Assembly: GCA_040221375.1 (NCBI GenBank)
Contig: JAVKEP010000072.1
Location: forward strand, 25,251 to 89,250
Direction of reading: 5' to 3'
Source: SHAN690 sp040221375
Lineage (GTDB): Bacteria; Bacteroidota; Bacteroidia; Flavobacteriales_G; Salibacteraceae
DNA: 64,000 nt
Position 1 is the first letter of the stretch, and every line of letters starts with the position of its first letter. Of the stretch, positions 1-8,002 are shown piece by piece. A model generated the notes under the pieces. It was not told the DNA's origin and made no database searches. It saw only the letters and a list, made by a program, of their open reading frames with translations. Position numbers and translations under genes: made by a program.

Positions 1-1
1 C

Positions 2-820
2 CCCATTGGCGCTTTTAACCAAAACCATGACGGCCCGAAATGGGAGTTTGTAGAACGTCCTGATGTAGGAGTAAATATGTTGCCTGCCACCTGGTCGAAT
101 GCCGGGTTTGGTCTGTATGGAAAAACATACAAAGGGAATTGGATGTTGGGCTATGAAGCTTATTTATCCAATGGGTTCGATAACAGCATCATTGACAATG
201 AGGAAAACAAAACCTTTTTACCTGCTACCAAAGAGAATGAAGAACGCTTTGAAGAAAATAACAGTGGCAAGGCTTTAATGAGCGGTAAAATAGCCATCAA
301 AAACCGTAAAATTGGTGAGATTGGATTTTCTTACATGGGTGGTGTTTACAACAAGTTTGAGGACGATGGAGTAACCCTTGACCAGAAAAGAAGGTTGGAT
401 GTTTTCGCTGTTGACATGAATACAACAATAAAGAAGACAGGAACTTATTTTGTTGGTGAAGCAGTTTGGGTATTGATAGATGTTCCATCTACCTACACTC
501 AGCAATTTGGAAATAAACAGCAAGGTGCATTTATTGATATTGTACAACCTGTAATGAAACGAGAGGTGTTTAACTGGGAAAATGCTGTTCTCAACCTTTC
601 TGTACGAATGGATTACGTTGATTGGAATGTTGGTAAATTCAATAAAACAAACACCGAAATTGGTGATAATCTGTGGGCAATTACACCTGCTGTTAGTTTC
701 CGGCCTTCTACGCAAACAGTATTCAGGTTGAATTACCGTTACCAGTGGCAGACAGACATCCTGAATAATCCACCTGCCAGAACCGCAACATGGCTGTTTG
801 GGTTCAGTACTTATTTCTAA
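2..820 (+). CDS. Outer-membrane beta-barrel (porin-like) protein, 5' end missing
   Basis: The frame is open from base 2, so the start codon lies before the window and only the last 272 residues are visible. Alternating polar and hydrophobic stretches rich in Tyr, Trp and Phe, many Gly/Asn turns and a terminal Phe ('FSTYF') are typical of an outer-membrane beta-barrel. The early segment 'PIGAFNQNHDGPKWEF' recalls the phosphate-selective porin/DcaP-like barrels of Bacteroidota, but the substrate cannot be read from the sequence. It converges on the GDCCVxC gene with a 4-base gap. Base composition is AT-richer than the genes after 3 kb. Family assignment rests on overall character; the barrel call is firmer than the porin subtype. 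Confidence 0.7.
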   Translation, partial: PIGAFNQNHDGPKWEFVERPDVGVNMLPATWSNAGFGLYGKTYKGNWMLGYEAYLSNGFDNSIIDNEENKTFLPATKENEERFEENNSGKALMSGKIAIKNRKIGEIGFSYMGGVYNKFEDDGVTLDQKRRLDVFAVDMNTTIKKTGTYFVGEAVWVLIDVPSTYTQQFGNKQQGAFIDIVQPVMKREVFNWENAVLNLSVRMDYVDWNVGKFNKTNTEIGDNLWAITPAVSFRPSTQTVFRLNYRYQWQTDILNNPPARTATWLFGFSTYF

Positions 821-824
821 AAAA

Positions 825-1037
825 TTAACAGCATTTTTTACTTTTTTGAATAGAGGGACAAAGTACAGTTCCATAGGAGCAATAAACGCAACAATCTCCT
901 TCTTTTGGTTTGATAATTTTTTGACAGCTCACACAGTCGTAGAAATAATGACAAGCATCCGTAGGCATGGTTTCCGCTTTCTGATAACTGCAATGAGGGC
1001 AGGTGAAAGTTGATTGTAATTTAACTTGATTTTTCAT
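825..1037 (-). CDS. Small GDCCVxC-motif cysteine-rich protein
   Basis: A 70-residue protein with two CPHC/CVSC-type pairs near residues 18-40 and the signature GDCCVYCSYGT followed by CPSIQ near residues 47-63. This is the family called 'GDCCVxC domain-containing (seleno)protein', a small cytoplasmic protein of unknown function that is often seen near mercury and other metal resistance genes; some members have Sec in place of a Cys. Here all positions are ordinary Cys codons. The four N-terminal Cys suggest a zinc-ribbon-like fold (inference). ATG start at 1037. No mer gene is visible in the window, but the neighbourhood is an AT-rich accessory-looking segment and the rest may lie to the left. 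Confidence 0.8.
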   Translation of the reverse strand: MKNQVKLQSTFTCPHCSYQKAETMPTDACHYFYDCVSCQKIIKPKEGDCCVYCSYGTVLCPSIQKSKKCC

Positions 1038-1185
1038 ACTATTTTGTAATATTCTTTTTCGTTATTGGGTATATTCCGATTCTTTCCGATGGCTAATAAT
1101 AATTCTACATAAACAAAAGATATCGCATTCACGCATCATTCAATAGCTTTAAGATCTGATTTTTAAGGTATTATAGTTGTTGTTC

Positions 1186-1644
1186 TCAAGTTAAGAAATC
1201 GTAAAGATCATTTGGATATATAACGGCTTGCAAAAGTCTTTCTAACGTATCGATCTCCTTATCAATAGAGCTAAAGTAGTCTCTCATTTTCTGATTCTCT
1301 GTAATAATCATCTCATCATCCGAGCCTAGAAAACATTCCAAAAATTCACAGGCACCATTTATTCTAATAATCTGACTTTCTATTAATTCTCCAAGCCTCT
1401 GAGAGCTGATATTGTATAAATATTTTCTAACATTAAAGTGGTGTTTACCAATTGGACTCAAATTGACTTTGGCTAAATTCATGAAGCAGTGAATTTCAAT
1501 GACTTGTCGCCTTATTTCACCAACTTTTATGTATATGTGATAACCTTTAGTTAATTTACGTAGAGAGGTTCGAACATGTTTGACCACCTCAAAGTGATCA
1601 TCTAATATTTCATTTAGGTCTGGTTCGTTTTCAAGAGTGCTCAT
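1186..1644 (-). CDS. Hypothetical protein, helical, unknown function
   Basis: A 152-residue protein with an ATG start at 1644. I do not recognise a family. It is predicted to be mostly alpha-helical, with amphipathic stretches such as 'LRKLTKGYHIYIKVGEIRR' and an acidic C-terminal half; no signal peptide or membrane segment is visible. It is AT-rich (many Asn, Ile, Lys, Tyr codons) compared with genes after 3 kb, and stands alone with 148 and 245 bases of non-coding sequence on its two sides. This fits cargo of a mobile or accessory segment. The call as a gene rests on its length and its plausible amino-acid composition only. Confidence 0.5.
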   Translation of the reverse strand: MSTLENEPDLNEILDDHFEVVKHVRTSLRKLTKGYHIYIKVGEIRRQVIEIHCFMNLAKVNLSPIGKHHFNVRKYLYNISSQRLGELIESQIIRINGACEFLECFLGSDDEMIITENQKMRDYFSSIDKEIDTLERLLQAVIYPNDLYDFLT

Positions 1645-1865
1645 AATGGATCTAATTATTGATTTTTATTCAGTTTCAATTTCCTCGTCAAACGAGGTTT
1701 TTGATTACAATTCATATAGCAATTGAAAAGCAAAAAGTTTATTTTATTAATTATGTTTTCTCATTATAATAATTGATTGTGACTTTGTAAGTCTAATAGC
1801 TCCGTTAAGGTTGAATATTATATTCTTCCGAAGTTTCATCAAGCAGCTTAATATACCAGTAGTAG

Positions 1866-2304
1866 ATTCTACATCAACTTTCTGCATTAATGAAGCCCGA
1901 TATAGCCTTGATATTTTCTAACGATCCAACATCCGATAAAATGGTATATGTAGTGATCGTTGAATTAAAGAAGAAGGGAATTACACTTGAAAAAACCATG
2001 GTTGTTGAAACTCAATTGAAGAGCCGTGCTATCAAACTCATAAAGCATTATGGAAATAGAATTTATTGATGAGATTGAACAACACTTGAGATCAGATTTT
2101 AAGCAGCTCCATTCAACTGGAAAAATGTACTACCGATCTACCGATGCTGTCACACAGCTCGAACCAGAGATTAGGCCTCAAATTGGAATATTTACGATGG
2201 ATTTCGATTCAGTCGTTATCGATGCTGATTCTCGGAACTCCAGGTTTCTTAATCTTATCATGAGTAAGTTTATTCACGTCAGGAATAAAGACTCAAACAC
2301 ATAA
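1866..2304 (+). pseudogene. Frameshifted remnant of a PD-(D/E)xK-like protein
   Basis: Two overlapping frames appear to be pieces of one gene. The first (open from about 1866, ATG at 1890, stop at 2067-2069) reads 'MKPDIALIFSND...VIVELKKKG', which contains the D...E-x-K arrangement of PD-(D/E)xK nuclease-like domains. The second (ATG at 2050, 84 residues, ending at 2304) continues with 'EFIDEIEQHL' and 'YYRSTDAVTQ' in a different frame. The protein text passes from one to the other around 2045-2065, so a small deletion or indel is likely. The N-terminal part is missing: a stop stands at 1863-1865 and no start with a leader is seen. Which nuclease family it comes from is not settled; a Shedu/DUF4263-like source is possible. 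The two pieces could also be unrelated short ORFs. Confidence 0.4.
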
Positions 2305-2341
2305 TTGAGATAGAATCAATACTAAACTAGTGGGATTGATC

Positions 2342-2533
2342 TTAGTTAATCTCCATATTTTCTATTTCCTCGATGAGTTGAAAAATCTCATATTCGATAT
2401 CGAACGTATTGATACTAGGACATTTTTGCTTGATTTCATCAAGTTTCTTGACTAATTCTTCTTTCATTTCTAATAGCTCTTTTAAGCTTAATTCCTCCTT
2501 GGGTTCTCCGTTCGTTAGTTGTTCATTTTTCAT
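2342..2533 (-). CDS. Small hypothetical coiled-coil protein
   Basis: A 63-residue, Glu/Lys-rich, predicted helical protein starting 'MKNEQLTNGEPKEELSLKEL'. The frame extends upstream to 2572, but the extension (MVAEWSPRF...) does not look like a natural leader, so ATG at 2533 is preferred. The heptad-like spacing of Leu in 'LKELLEMKEELVKKLDEI' suggests a short coiled coil. No family is recognised. It lies in the AT-rich segment next to the tRNA and may be a mobile-element passenger or a spurious reading frame. Confidence 0.35.
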   Translation of the reverse strand: MKNEQLTNGEPKEELSLKELLEMKEELVKKLDEIKQKCPSINTFDIEYEIFQLIEEIENMEIN

Positions 2534-2930
2534 GGAGTATATATAAAATCTTGGGCTCCATTCAGCGACCAATATTCAATCTAAACCTTTTTCAACTTTC
2601 TTATATAATCACAAATAAGTGGTCACTGACTCAAGAAGGTTTGAATTACCCAATATCTATTGAACTTAAAGCAATAAAGAAATTAAACGTTCTGCTCAAC
2701 GATTATGTAGAAGTTGGTGCATTTCAAGCTATGACATACAGCGCCTCACTAAGGTCTCGTAATGGACTGAGGTTGGCTTTAGCTCATTCAATGAAAATGT
2801 AGAATTAATGACTTGTTCTTAATAGATTTGAAGTCTCTGGCTCATTCTAGAATAAACAAGTTCTCGAACTTTGGAATTGATTCAGTATAGAAAGTATGAT
2901 CAATTATTATCCAAAAAGAACACAAAAAAG
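2534..2930. other. Non-coding or decayed sequence
   Basis: No gene is supported here. A plus-strand frame at 2551-2802 begins with TTG and encodes 83 residues with no recognisable family; it may be the decayed tail of a former gene. The rest is AT-rich sequence leading to the terminator and the tRNA. Confidence 0.4.
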
Positions 2931-2958
2931 AACACCTACCCTTGGAAGGGTAGGTGTT
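2931..2958 (-). terminator. Rho-independent terminator of the tRNA gene
   Basis: A perfect 12-bp stem (AACACCTACCCT / AGGGTAGGTGTT) with a 4-base loop lies 13 bases past the 3' end of the tRNA. On the minus strand it is followed by a T-rich run (CTTTTTTG), the usual layout of an intrinsic terminator. Confidence 0.85.
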
Positions 2959-2971
2959 ACTGAGAGTGTTG

Positions 2972-3045
2972 TGGTCCCACCTGGGCTCGAACCAGGGACC
3001 ACCTGATTATGAGTCAGGTGCTCTAACCAACTGAGCTATAGGACC
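2972..3045 (-). tRNA. tRNA with anticodon CAU (tRNA-Ile2 or tRNA-Met)
   Basis: A 74-base cloverleaf: acceptor GGTCCTA pairs with TGGGACC, D-arm has GCTCAGTTGGTTAGAGC, anticodon arm CCTGACTCATAATCAGG, T-arm CCTGGTTCGAGCCCAGG. The anticodon CAT is at bases 3009-3011. CAU can read Met codons or, after lysidine modification of C34, AUA-Ile; the sequence alone does not decide. CCA is not encoded. The 3' end faces the AT-rich segment on the left, as expected if that segment was inserted at the tRNA 3' end. Confidence 0.95.
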
Positions 3046-3114
3046 AAGAAATGAATCTCATTTCCGCGGCCAAAAGTAAGCATCCGAACCATACGTAGAT
3101 CGTACCTTTCACCC

Positions 3115-3750
3115 ATGGGAATCGATTGGAATAAAATCAACGCGGTCATCCTGGATTTGGGCGGCGTCATCCTCAACATCGACTACCAATTGACCATCGA
3201 TGCCTACCGGAATTTGGGCTTCAATGACTTCGATCAGCAGTACTCCAAGATGCAACAGTCCGGATTGTTTGATCGCTTGGAAAAGGGCCAGATCCAACCT
3301 GACGATTACGTTGCCGCAATGCAAGATCACCTTCCCCATGCTACCCCAACCCAAATCATCGAAGCCTGGAACGCCATGCTCCTAGATTTTCCTCAAGGGC
3401 GGGTTCAAACCGTCCGGCGCATTGGTGAACGGTGGCCTACCTTCCTATTGAGCAACACGAATGTCATCCACTACAAAAGCTTCACTGAAACCTTGCGCAA
3501 ACAGACTGAATTAAGCGATATCAAGCCGCTTTTCAAACGCGCATATCTGTCGCACGAAATCGGCATGCGCAAACCCGACGCCGAGGTCTTTCAAATCATC
3601 TTGGCTGAGAATCAACTGGTGCCCGATGAGGTCCTCTTCGTAGATGACTCACCACAGCACATAGAAGGTGCTAGAAAACTCGGGATTCAGGCTTACCATC
3701 TCGAGGAACCGGAAAGCTTGGAGGATCTATTCGGCCCGTTCCTGACATAG
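3115..3750 (+). CDS. HAD-superfamily hydrolase (subfamily IA)
   Basis: A 211-residue cytoplasmic phosphatase-like protein. Motif I is 'AVILDLGGVI' (nucleophile Asp near residue 14, with Gly-Gly in place of the usual D-x-D-G-T, as in YihX-type members). Motif II is 'FLLSNTN' near 110, motif III Lys lies in 'GMRKPDAEVF' near 150 and motif IV is 'VLFVDDSPQHIEGA' near 174. An alpha-helical cap sits between motifs I and II. Family members dephosphorylate small sugar or nucleotide phosphates; the substrate here is unknown. ATG start. The 3' end overlaps the convergent methylmalonyl-CoA epimerase gene by 24 bases. Confidence 0.9.
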   Translation: MGIDWNKINAVILDLGGVILNIDYQLTIDAYRNLGFNDFDQQYSKMQQSGLFDRLEKGQIQPDDYVAAMQDHLPHATPTQIIEAWNAMLLDFPQGRVQTVRRIGERWPTFLLSNTNVIHYKSFTETLRKQTELSDIKPLFKRAYLSHEIGMRKPDAEVFQIILAENQLVPDEVLFVDDSPQHIEGARKLGIQAYHLEEPESLEDLFGPFLT

Positions 3751-4128
3751 CTCCACTAGCACGCCGTTGGCGCTCTTGGGGTGAAAGAAACACACCCACT
3801 TATTGTCGGCACCCTGTTTAATTTCTCCAATGGCTTGGAATCCCTCTTGAATCAACCGCGCTCGTTCTTGGTGGATATCGACAACATCATAGGCGATGTG
3901 GTGAATGCCTTCCCCCCTTTTTGCGATGTACTTGGCAATGGCGCTGTCCTCATGGGTCGCCTGGAGCAATTCAACTTTGGAATCACCTACCATGAAGAAG
4001 GAAGTGCTCACGCCTTCGCTCTCTACCACTTCCATCTTATATGGCGGCGCGTTGAATAACCTGGTGTAGTTAGCATTTGCAGCTTCGATGTCAGCCACTG
4101 CAATCCCGATGTGTTCGATCTTTCTCAT
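3727..4128 (-). CDS. mce: Methylmalonyl-CoA epimerase
   Basis: A 133-residue glyoxalase/VOC-fold protein that interconverts (R)- and (S)-methylmalonyl-CoA between methylmalonyl-CoA mutase and propionyl-CoA carboxylase. The expected metal-binding positions are visible: His6 in 'EHIGIAV', Glu53 in 'KVELLQ', His76/77 in 'GIHHIAYDV' and Glu126 in 'VLVELCQ'. Length is normal for the family. It is preceded by the terminator at 4146-4163, so it has its own promoter. A carboxyltransferase subunit that could feed the same pathway lies 17 kb away at 20830-22371; the mutase is not in the window. Confidence 0.95.
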   Translation of the reverse strand: MRKIEHIGIAVADIEAANANYTRLFNAPPYKMEVVESEGVSTSFFMVGDSKVELLQATHEDSAIAKYIAKRGEGIHHIAYDVVDIHQERARLIQEGFQAIGEIKQGADNKWVCFFHPKSANGVLVELCQERAE

Positions 4129-4145
4129 GGTCTGGAAATAAAAAA

Positions 4146-4163
4146 CCCCTCACGAAGGAGGGG
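4146..4163 (-). terminator. Intrinsic terminator
   Basis: Stem CCCCTC / GAGGGG with loop ACGAAG, flanked by A-runs on one side and T-runs on the other when read on either strand. It ends transcription of the secreted-protein gene that stops at 4191. Confidence 0.85.
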
Positions 4164-4190
4164 AAAAAAAAGAAAACTTAAGTCAATGTC

Positions 4191-4982
4191 TTATTTCTTC
4201 TTCATGAACTCGCTGGTGGAGTTGTCATAATTCAGATAGTAAAGGCCTTTCTTCAAATTGGAAGCGTCGATGTCTCCTGAGAATCCTTTCTTCACGATGT
4301 TTCCGTGAATGTCAAACACCTCGTACATCGTTTCCGCCGTGAACGTGATGGTGCCTTCAACGCCTTTCTTGGGATTGAAATCTACCAATGCCATGTCTGA
4401 CATGTAAGTCGCCGTAGGGGAGTACCTGGGTACAGCCGTATAATCCACTTGCTTGACGCGAAATTTGTTCTCACCGGAATGGGGAGTGATCTTAAAGCTG
4501 TAATTGTTGACTTTTCCCGTGCGGCCAGCGCCTTCCACCTCTCCTACGTATACCCACTTATTCCAGCGGTATTGCTCCACTACGTAGGTAAGAACGCCCG
4601 CTTCGTTAGTCGTAGACCACTTCAAAATGCCGTCATTGCTCACTGCAATGCTTTCGGTTTCAAAGGTGCTTTGAGGATTGAGTACTTCGGGATTCAACAC
4701 TTTCGGTGCGCAATCATCCTTGTGCTTGATCACCACCACCAAGCGATCACCTGGCTCTAGGTTGTGAATGGACAGGTCTACTTCGAATGCACTTGAATTC
4801 CACTCGTCTGTTGTGACGCTTCCGTTCACAGTGACTTCGTAGGTGCAAAAACCCACGCCTGAACCGGCGAAAGGATTCCTGACATATAAATTCTTACCCT
4901 GGTAATTGCCTTCAAGTACAATGTTTCCTGCGAATGACAGGGCCGTACTGAAGATAAGAAGCAACGCTAGCAACAGTCTCAT
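4191..4982 (-). CDS. Secreted protein with probable T9SS C-terminal signal
   Basis: 263 residues from the ATG at 4982, chosen because 'MRLLLALLLIFSTALSFAG' is a clean signal peptide; the frame extends to 5033 with a poorer N-terminus. The body is beta-rich, with an early domain containing Cys in 'GFCTYEVTV', a Pro-rich link ('CAPKVLNPEVLNPQS') and a fibronectin-like middle ('LTYVVEQYRWNKWVYVGEVE'). The last ~75 residues contain 'YEVFDIHGNIVKKGF' and 'LKKGLYYLNY', the pattern of a Por/T9SS type A sorting domain, although the end 'EFMKKK' is a little atypical. Probably exported across the outer membrane; no enzyme motif is seen. Confidence 0.75.
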   Translation of the reverse strand: MRLLLALLLIFSTALSFAGNIVLEGNYQGKNLYVRNPFAGSGVGFCTYEVTVNGSVTTDEWNSSAFEVDLSIHNLEPGDRLVVVIKHKDDCAPKVLNPEVLNPQSTFETESIAVSNDGILKWSTTNEAGVLTYVVEQYRWNKWVYVGEVEGAGRTGKVNNYSFKITPHSGENKFRVKQVDYTAVPRYSPTATYMSDMALVDFNPKKGVEGTITFTAETMYEVFDIHGNIVKKGFSGDIDASNLKKGLYYLNYDNSTSEFMKKK

Positions 4983-5060
4983 CAAGGGTCTTCTTTCGGT
5001 TGATTGGTTTAGAATCGGGTTCATTAGCAGCACAAATTTAGCATTCCATTTAATCTAACA

Positions 5061-5612
5061 TCAAGATGCAGCACTATTTGGGGTAATATGATTCACACTT
5101 TCCATCATCAAGCGCACAATCGACTCGGCAAATGGGCCTTCATCCTTGTTGTCTTTGAACTCATAAGTCGTGCCATTCACGTCTTTAACCATATAAAAAT
5201 GGAATTCAGTATCCAATGGCGAACCTTCGATAACCGATTTATAAATGATATAATTATCTCCTTCTTCTACGATGGTATTGGTAAACATCAGGTCATCCAT
5301 CACCTCCGCTTTCTTGGTGGCAACATCTCCCCCTTCGGCGATCACTAGGTTGTAAACGCTGCCCACGCGTACGATGGTTTCACCGTATCCCGTCTCTTCT
5401 ACTTCTGCGTACCCCCTGGATGAATCGGGGACAAGCATGGTAAACGGCATAAAATACTCAGATAGGTTTAATTCGGTCATGCCGCGTGAAAGCACCGCAG
5501 GCAAGGCCTGTGCTGCGCTGTCTTGTGCATCGACATCTCCGTCGGCACCCGAACCGCAAGATTGTGTTATCAGGGCAATCGCTGTGAGGGCTAAGAATAA
5601 AAATCGTTTCAT
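5061..5612 (-). CDS. Putative lipoprotein of unknown function
   Basis: 183 residues with a lipoprotein signal: 'MKRFLFLALTAIALITQSC' with Cys19 as the lipid site, followed by Gly/Ser/Asp-rich sequence ('GSGADGDVDAQD'), which resembles the acidic surface-export tag of Bacteroidota lipoproteins. The rest is a compact mixed alpha/beta domain with no family I recognise ('YFMPFTMLVPDSS', 'EFHFYMVKDVNGTTYEF'). It lies upstream of the 4191-4982 gene on the same strand with a 78-base gap and may be co-transcribed with it. Confidence 0.7.
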   Translation of the reverse strand: MKRFLFLALTAIALITQSCGSGADGDVDAQDSAAQALPAVLSRGMTELNLSEYFMPFTMLVPDSSRGYAEVEETGYGETIVRVGSVYNLVIAEGGDVATKKAEVMDDLMFTNTIVEEGDNYIIYKSVIEGSPLDTEFHFYMVKDVNGTTYEFKDNKDEGPFAESIVRLMMESVNHITPNSAAS

Positions 5613-5659
5613 AAAGGTGGAAATTGAGGCGAAATTTAATGGAAAATACCGAGCAATGA

Positions 5660-6607
5660 TTAGAACAAAGTAGTCGGAAGGCTAAAGAGTTGCATCAGAC
5701 CGATGAGCATGAGCCACTTCAAGCCTTTATTGAGGCGCGGTGCTGCCTCGGAAAATCCGAGTTTTTGGATCCAACGCACGAACATCAACAGCAAGAAAAA
5801 AACGACCGCAGAAAATACCGAAAGCAGCAAGGAGCGCGGTAAAAGAGCGACCATCAGCGTTTGTACCCCCGCAATCATGAGTAAAAACGCCGTCATCAGC
5901 AGGCTTGTTCCAGCCACCCCAATGCGCAGCGGAAAGCTTCTTCCGTTCACCGCTTGATCTCCACGCATGTCTTCCACATCTTTGGAGAGCTCCCTCGCTA
6001 AGTTGCTAAAAAACATGAGTGCGGCATAGCAGAGCAGCAGTTTGGTCACGCTTTCAAAATGAACGGGTGAAGCGTCCTTTAGGCCTTGAAAAAGTTCGAT
6101 TTCGGCGAGGATCCAGAGCATCGGCAAGGCAGCAATCATAAAGCTGACGAACGAGTTGCCCCACAACCCCCAAAATTTTCCGTGCCTTGCGTAGAAAAAC
6201 AACCCCAATACAGCCGCGGGATACAACCCCATCCATTCCAGGCGACCTTCCCAATAGCCGATCGCTGCGGTCAGGCAAAGTCCAATCGCAACGAGCCATA
6301 CAACCCAGGCCTTTGCCTTACTGGCGTACGCCGGATAGCGAACTAAAAATCGATCTGGGCGGTTGATGCTGTCGGTCGCAACGTCTTGTAGGTCGTTTAA
6401 CCAATACCCGATCAACGTCACGATCAAGACATCCAGGATCAAGAGCACCCGGGGGATGCCATCCAAGGCCGGGGGCATTCCAATCGAAGCGCTAATGGCA
6501 CCCACAACTGCTTGGTCAAAAACGAGCAGAAACAAGGTGATCAATAGCAAATTTGGCCAGCGCAAGAACCTCAAGAATGCATCGAGGGAAGGACGCGCGG
6601 CTTTCAT
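5660..6607 (-). CDS. UbiA-family prenyltransferase
   Basis: 315 residues with about eight or nine membrane helices. Both Asp-rich motifs of the family are present: 'NDLQDVATDSINRPDR' near residue 71 and 'KDVEDMRGDQAVNGR' near residue 210. These bind the Mg-diphosphate of the prenyl donor. Bacteroidota members of this branch are usually annotated as geranylgeranylglycerol-phosphate geranylgeranyltransferase-like; acceptor and donor cannot be fixed from sequence, and menaquinone or other lipid synthesis is possible. It follows the cystathionine gamma-synthase gene by 5 bases, so the two are probably one transcript although no metabolic link is obvious. ATG start at 6607. Confidence 0.88.
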   Translation of the reverse strand: MKAARPSLDAFLRFLRWPNLLLITLFLLVFDQAVVGAISASIGMPPALDGIPRVLLILDVLIVTLIGYWLNDLQDVATDSINRPDRFLVRYPAYASKAKAWVVWLVAIGLCLTAAIGYWEGRLEWMGLYPAAVLGLFFYARHGKFWGLWGNSFVSFMIAALPMLWILAEIELFQGLKDASPVHFESVTKLLLCYAALMFFSNLARELSKDVEDMRGDQAVNGRSFPLRIGVAGTSLLMTAFLLMIAGVQTLMVALLPRSLLLSVFSAVVFFLLLMFVRWIQKLGFSEAAPRLNKGLKWLMLIGLMQLFSLPTTLF

Positions 6608-6612
6608 TGATC

Positions 6613-7767
6613 CTAGGCTGAGAGGGCTTGTTCCAGATCAGACAGGATGTCTTCAATGTCTTCTACCCCTACGCTCAGTCTGATCAAGGAATCGGTGATG
6701 CCCACCTTCACGCGCTCCGCTTTGGGAATGGCTGCGTGGGTCATGCTGGCGGGGTGGCCTGCCAGCGACTCTACGCCTCCCAAGGACTCGGCCAAGGTGA
6801 ATACTTCCATTTTAGAGACTATATCAAAAGCCTCTTCCATGCTGTCGCCTTTCAATGTGAAACTGATCATGCCGCCAAAATCGCGCATTTGTCGTTTGGC
6901 TACTTCGTGGTTGCTGTGTGATTCAAAGCCAGGCCAATACACCTTATCCACTCGTGGGTGGTCTTTGAGCCAGTGTGCAACGGCGGCTCCATTTTGACAG
7001 TGGCGCTCCATTCGGAGGTGGAGTGTCTTGATACCGCGTAGCACCAAAAAGCTGTCCATCGGGCCAGGAATGGCTCCTACTGAGTTTTGTATGAACGCTA
7101 GGTCTTCCCTCAATTGATCATCGTTCAAGGCCAAAAAGCCCATCACCACGTCGCTATGGCCGCCGATGTATTTGGTGACGCTATGCATCACGATGTCCGC
7201 CCCCAAATCCAAAGGGTTTTGAAGGTAGGGTGAGGCGAAGGTGTTATCGGCTACGAGGATCAAACCGTGCTCCTTAGCAACCTTGGAAAACGCCTCGATG
7301 TCGATGATGTTCATCGTGGGATTGGTCGGCGTCTCCACCCAAATCATCTTGGTGTTCTCGTTTATCAGGCCCTTGATGTCATCCGCGGATTGCATTCCTG
7401 TGAAATGAAACTTTAGTCCGTATTTCTCGTGGACTTTTGTAAAAAGTCGGTAGGTACCTCCGTAGAGATCGTTGGTGCTGATTACCTCATCTCCAGGAGA
7501 CAAAAGGCGAAGGCATGCATCAATGGACGCCAATCCGCTGCCGAAGGCCAAGCCGTGCTTCCCGTTCTCCAAGGCAGCGAGGTTTTTTTCCAAGGCGTCG
7601 CGCGTAGGATTAAGTGTTCGGCTGTATTCATATCCTTTATGCTCTCCCGGGCGGGGTTGGGCATAGGTTGATGTTTGATAAATAGGGGTCATGATTGCCC
7701 CGGTGGCCAGATCTGGCTCCAATCCCGCGTGTATGGCCTTTGTGCCAAATTTCATTCCTTTCTTCAT
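6613..7767 (-). CDS. metB: Cystathionine gamma-synthase (Cys/Met metabolism PLP enzyme)
   Basis: 384 residues from ATG 7767; the frame extends to 7890 but homologues begin near 'MKFGTKAIHAG', so the longer start was rejected. The PLP lysine is Lys199 in 'HSVTKYIGGHSD', preceded by the cofactor-binding Asp in 'LVADNTFASP' and the Arg/Tyr region 'YEYSRTLNPT'. This is the trans-sulfuration family (cystathionine gamma-synthase, gamma-lyase, O-acetylhomoserine sulfhydrylase); the motif set and length fit the MetB/CGL branch, and synthase versus lyase is not certain. Cytoplasmic tetramer in known members. It is the first gene of a pair with the UbiA gene. Confidence 0.9.
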   Translation of the reverse strand: MKKGMKFGTKAIHAGLEPDLATGAIMTPIYQTSTYAQPRPGEHKGYEYSRTLNPTRDALEKNLAALENGKHGLAFGSGLASIDACLRLLSPGDEVISTNDLYGGTYRLFTKVHEKYGLKFHFTGMQSADDIKGLINENTKMIWVETPTNPTMNIIDIEAFSKVAKEHGLILVADNTFASPYLQNPLDLGADIVMHSVTKYIGGHSDVVMGFLALNDDQLREDLAFIQNSVGAIPGPMDSFLVLRGIKTLHLRMERHCQNGAAVAHWLKDHPRVDKVYWPGFESHSNHEVAKRQMRDFGGMISFTLKGDSMEEAFDIVSKMEVFTLAESLGGVESLAGHPASMTHAAIPKAERVKVGITDSLIRLSVGVEDIEDILSDLEQALSA

Positions 7768-8002
7768 GGGTGCGAAATTATACGCTTGATCTCGATTACC
7801 AATTCTTTTGCCGATCCTCAAGAAATGTGCACTTTTCATCCATGGTAAGTGCCCCTGTGGATGCGAATGCGTTCGCCTTGAACACCTCATTCACACTTTC
7901 TCTTTCTGCGCACAGGATTTCAGGAATGGTCAGTAACTTCGAGCCGTTGGTCCTTTGCGCACCCAGTTTACGTCGCTCTGTACGAATAACCGATCCAACC
8001 CT

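Noticed and set aside
275..874. Minus-strand frame of 199 codons opposite the porin-like gene
   Set aside because: Antisense to a barrel-like protein; it also overlaps the GDCCVxC gene on the same strand in another frame.
2551..2802. Plus-strand frame of 83 codons starting with TTG
   Set aside because: No ATG start, no family, decayed AT-rich surroundings; a former gene tail is possible but cannot be supported.
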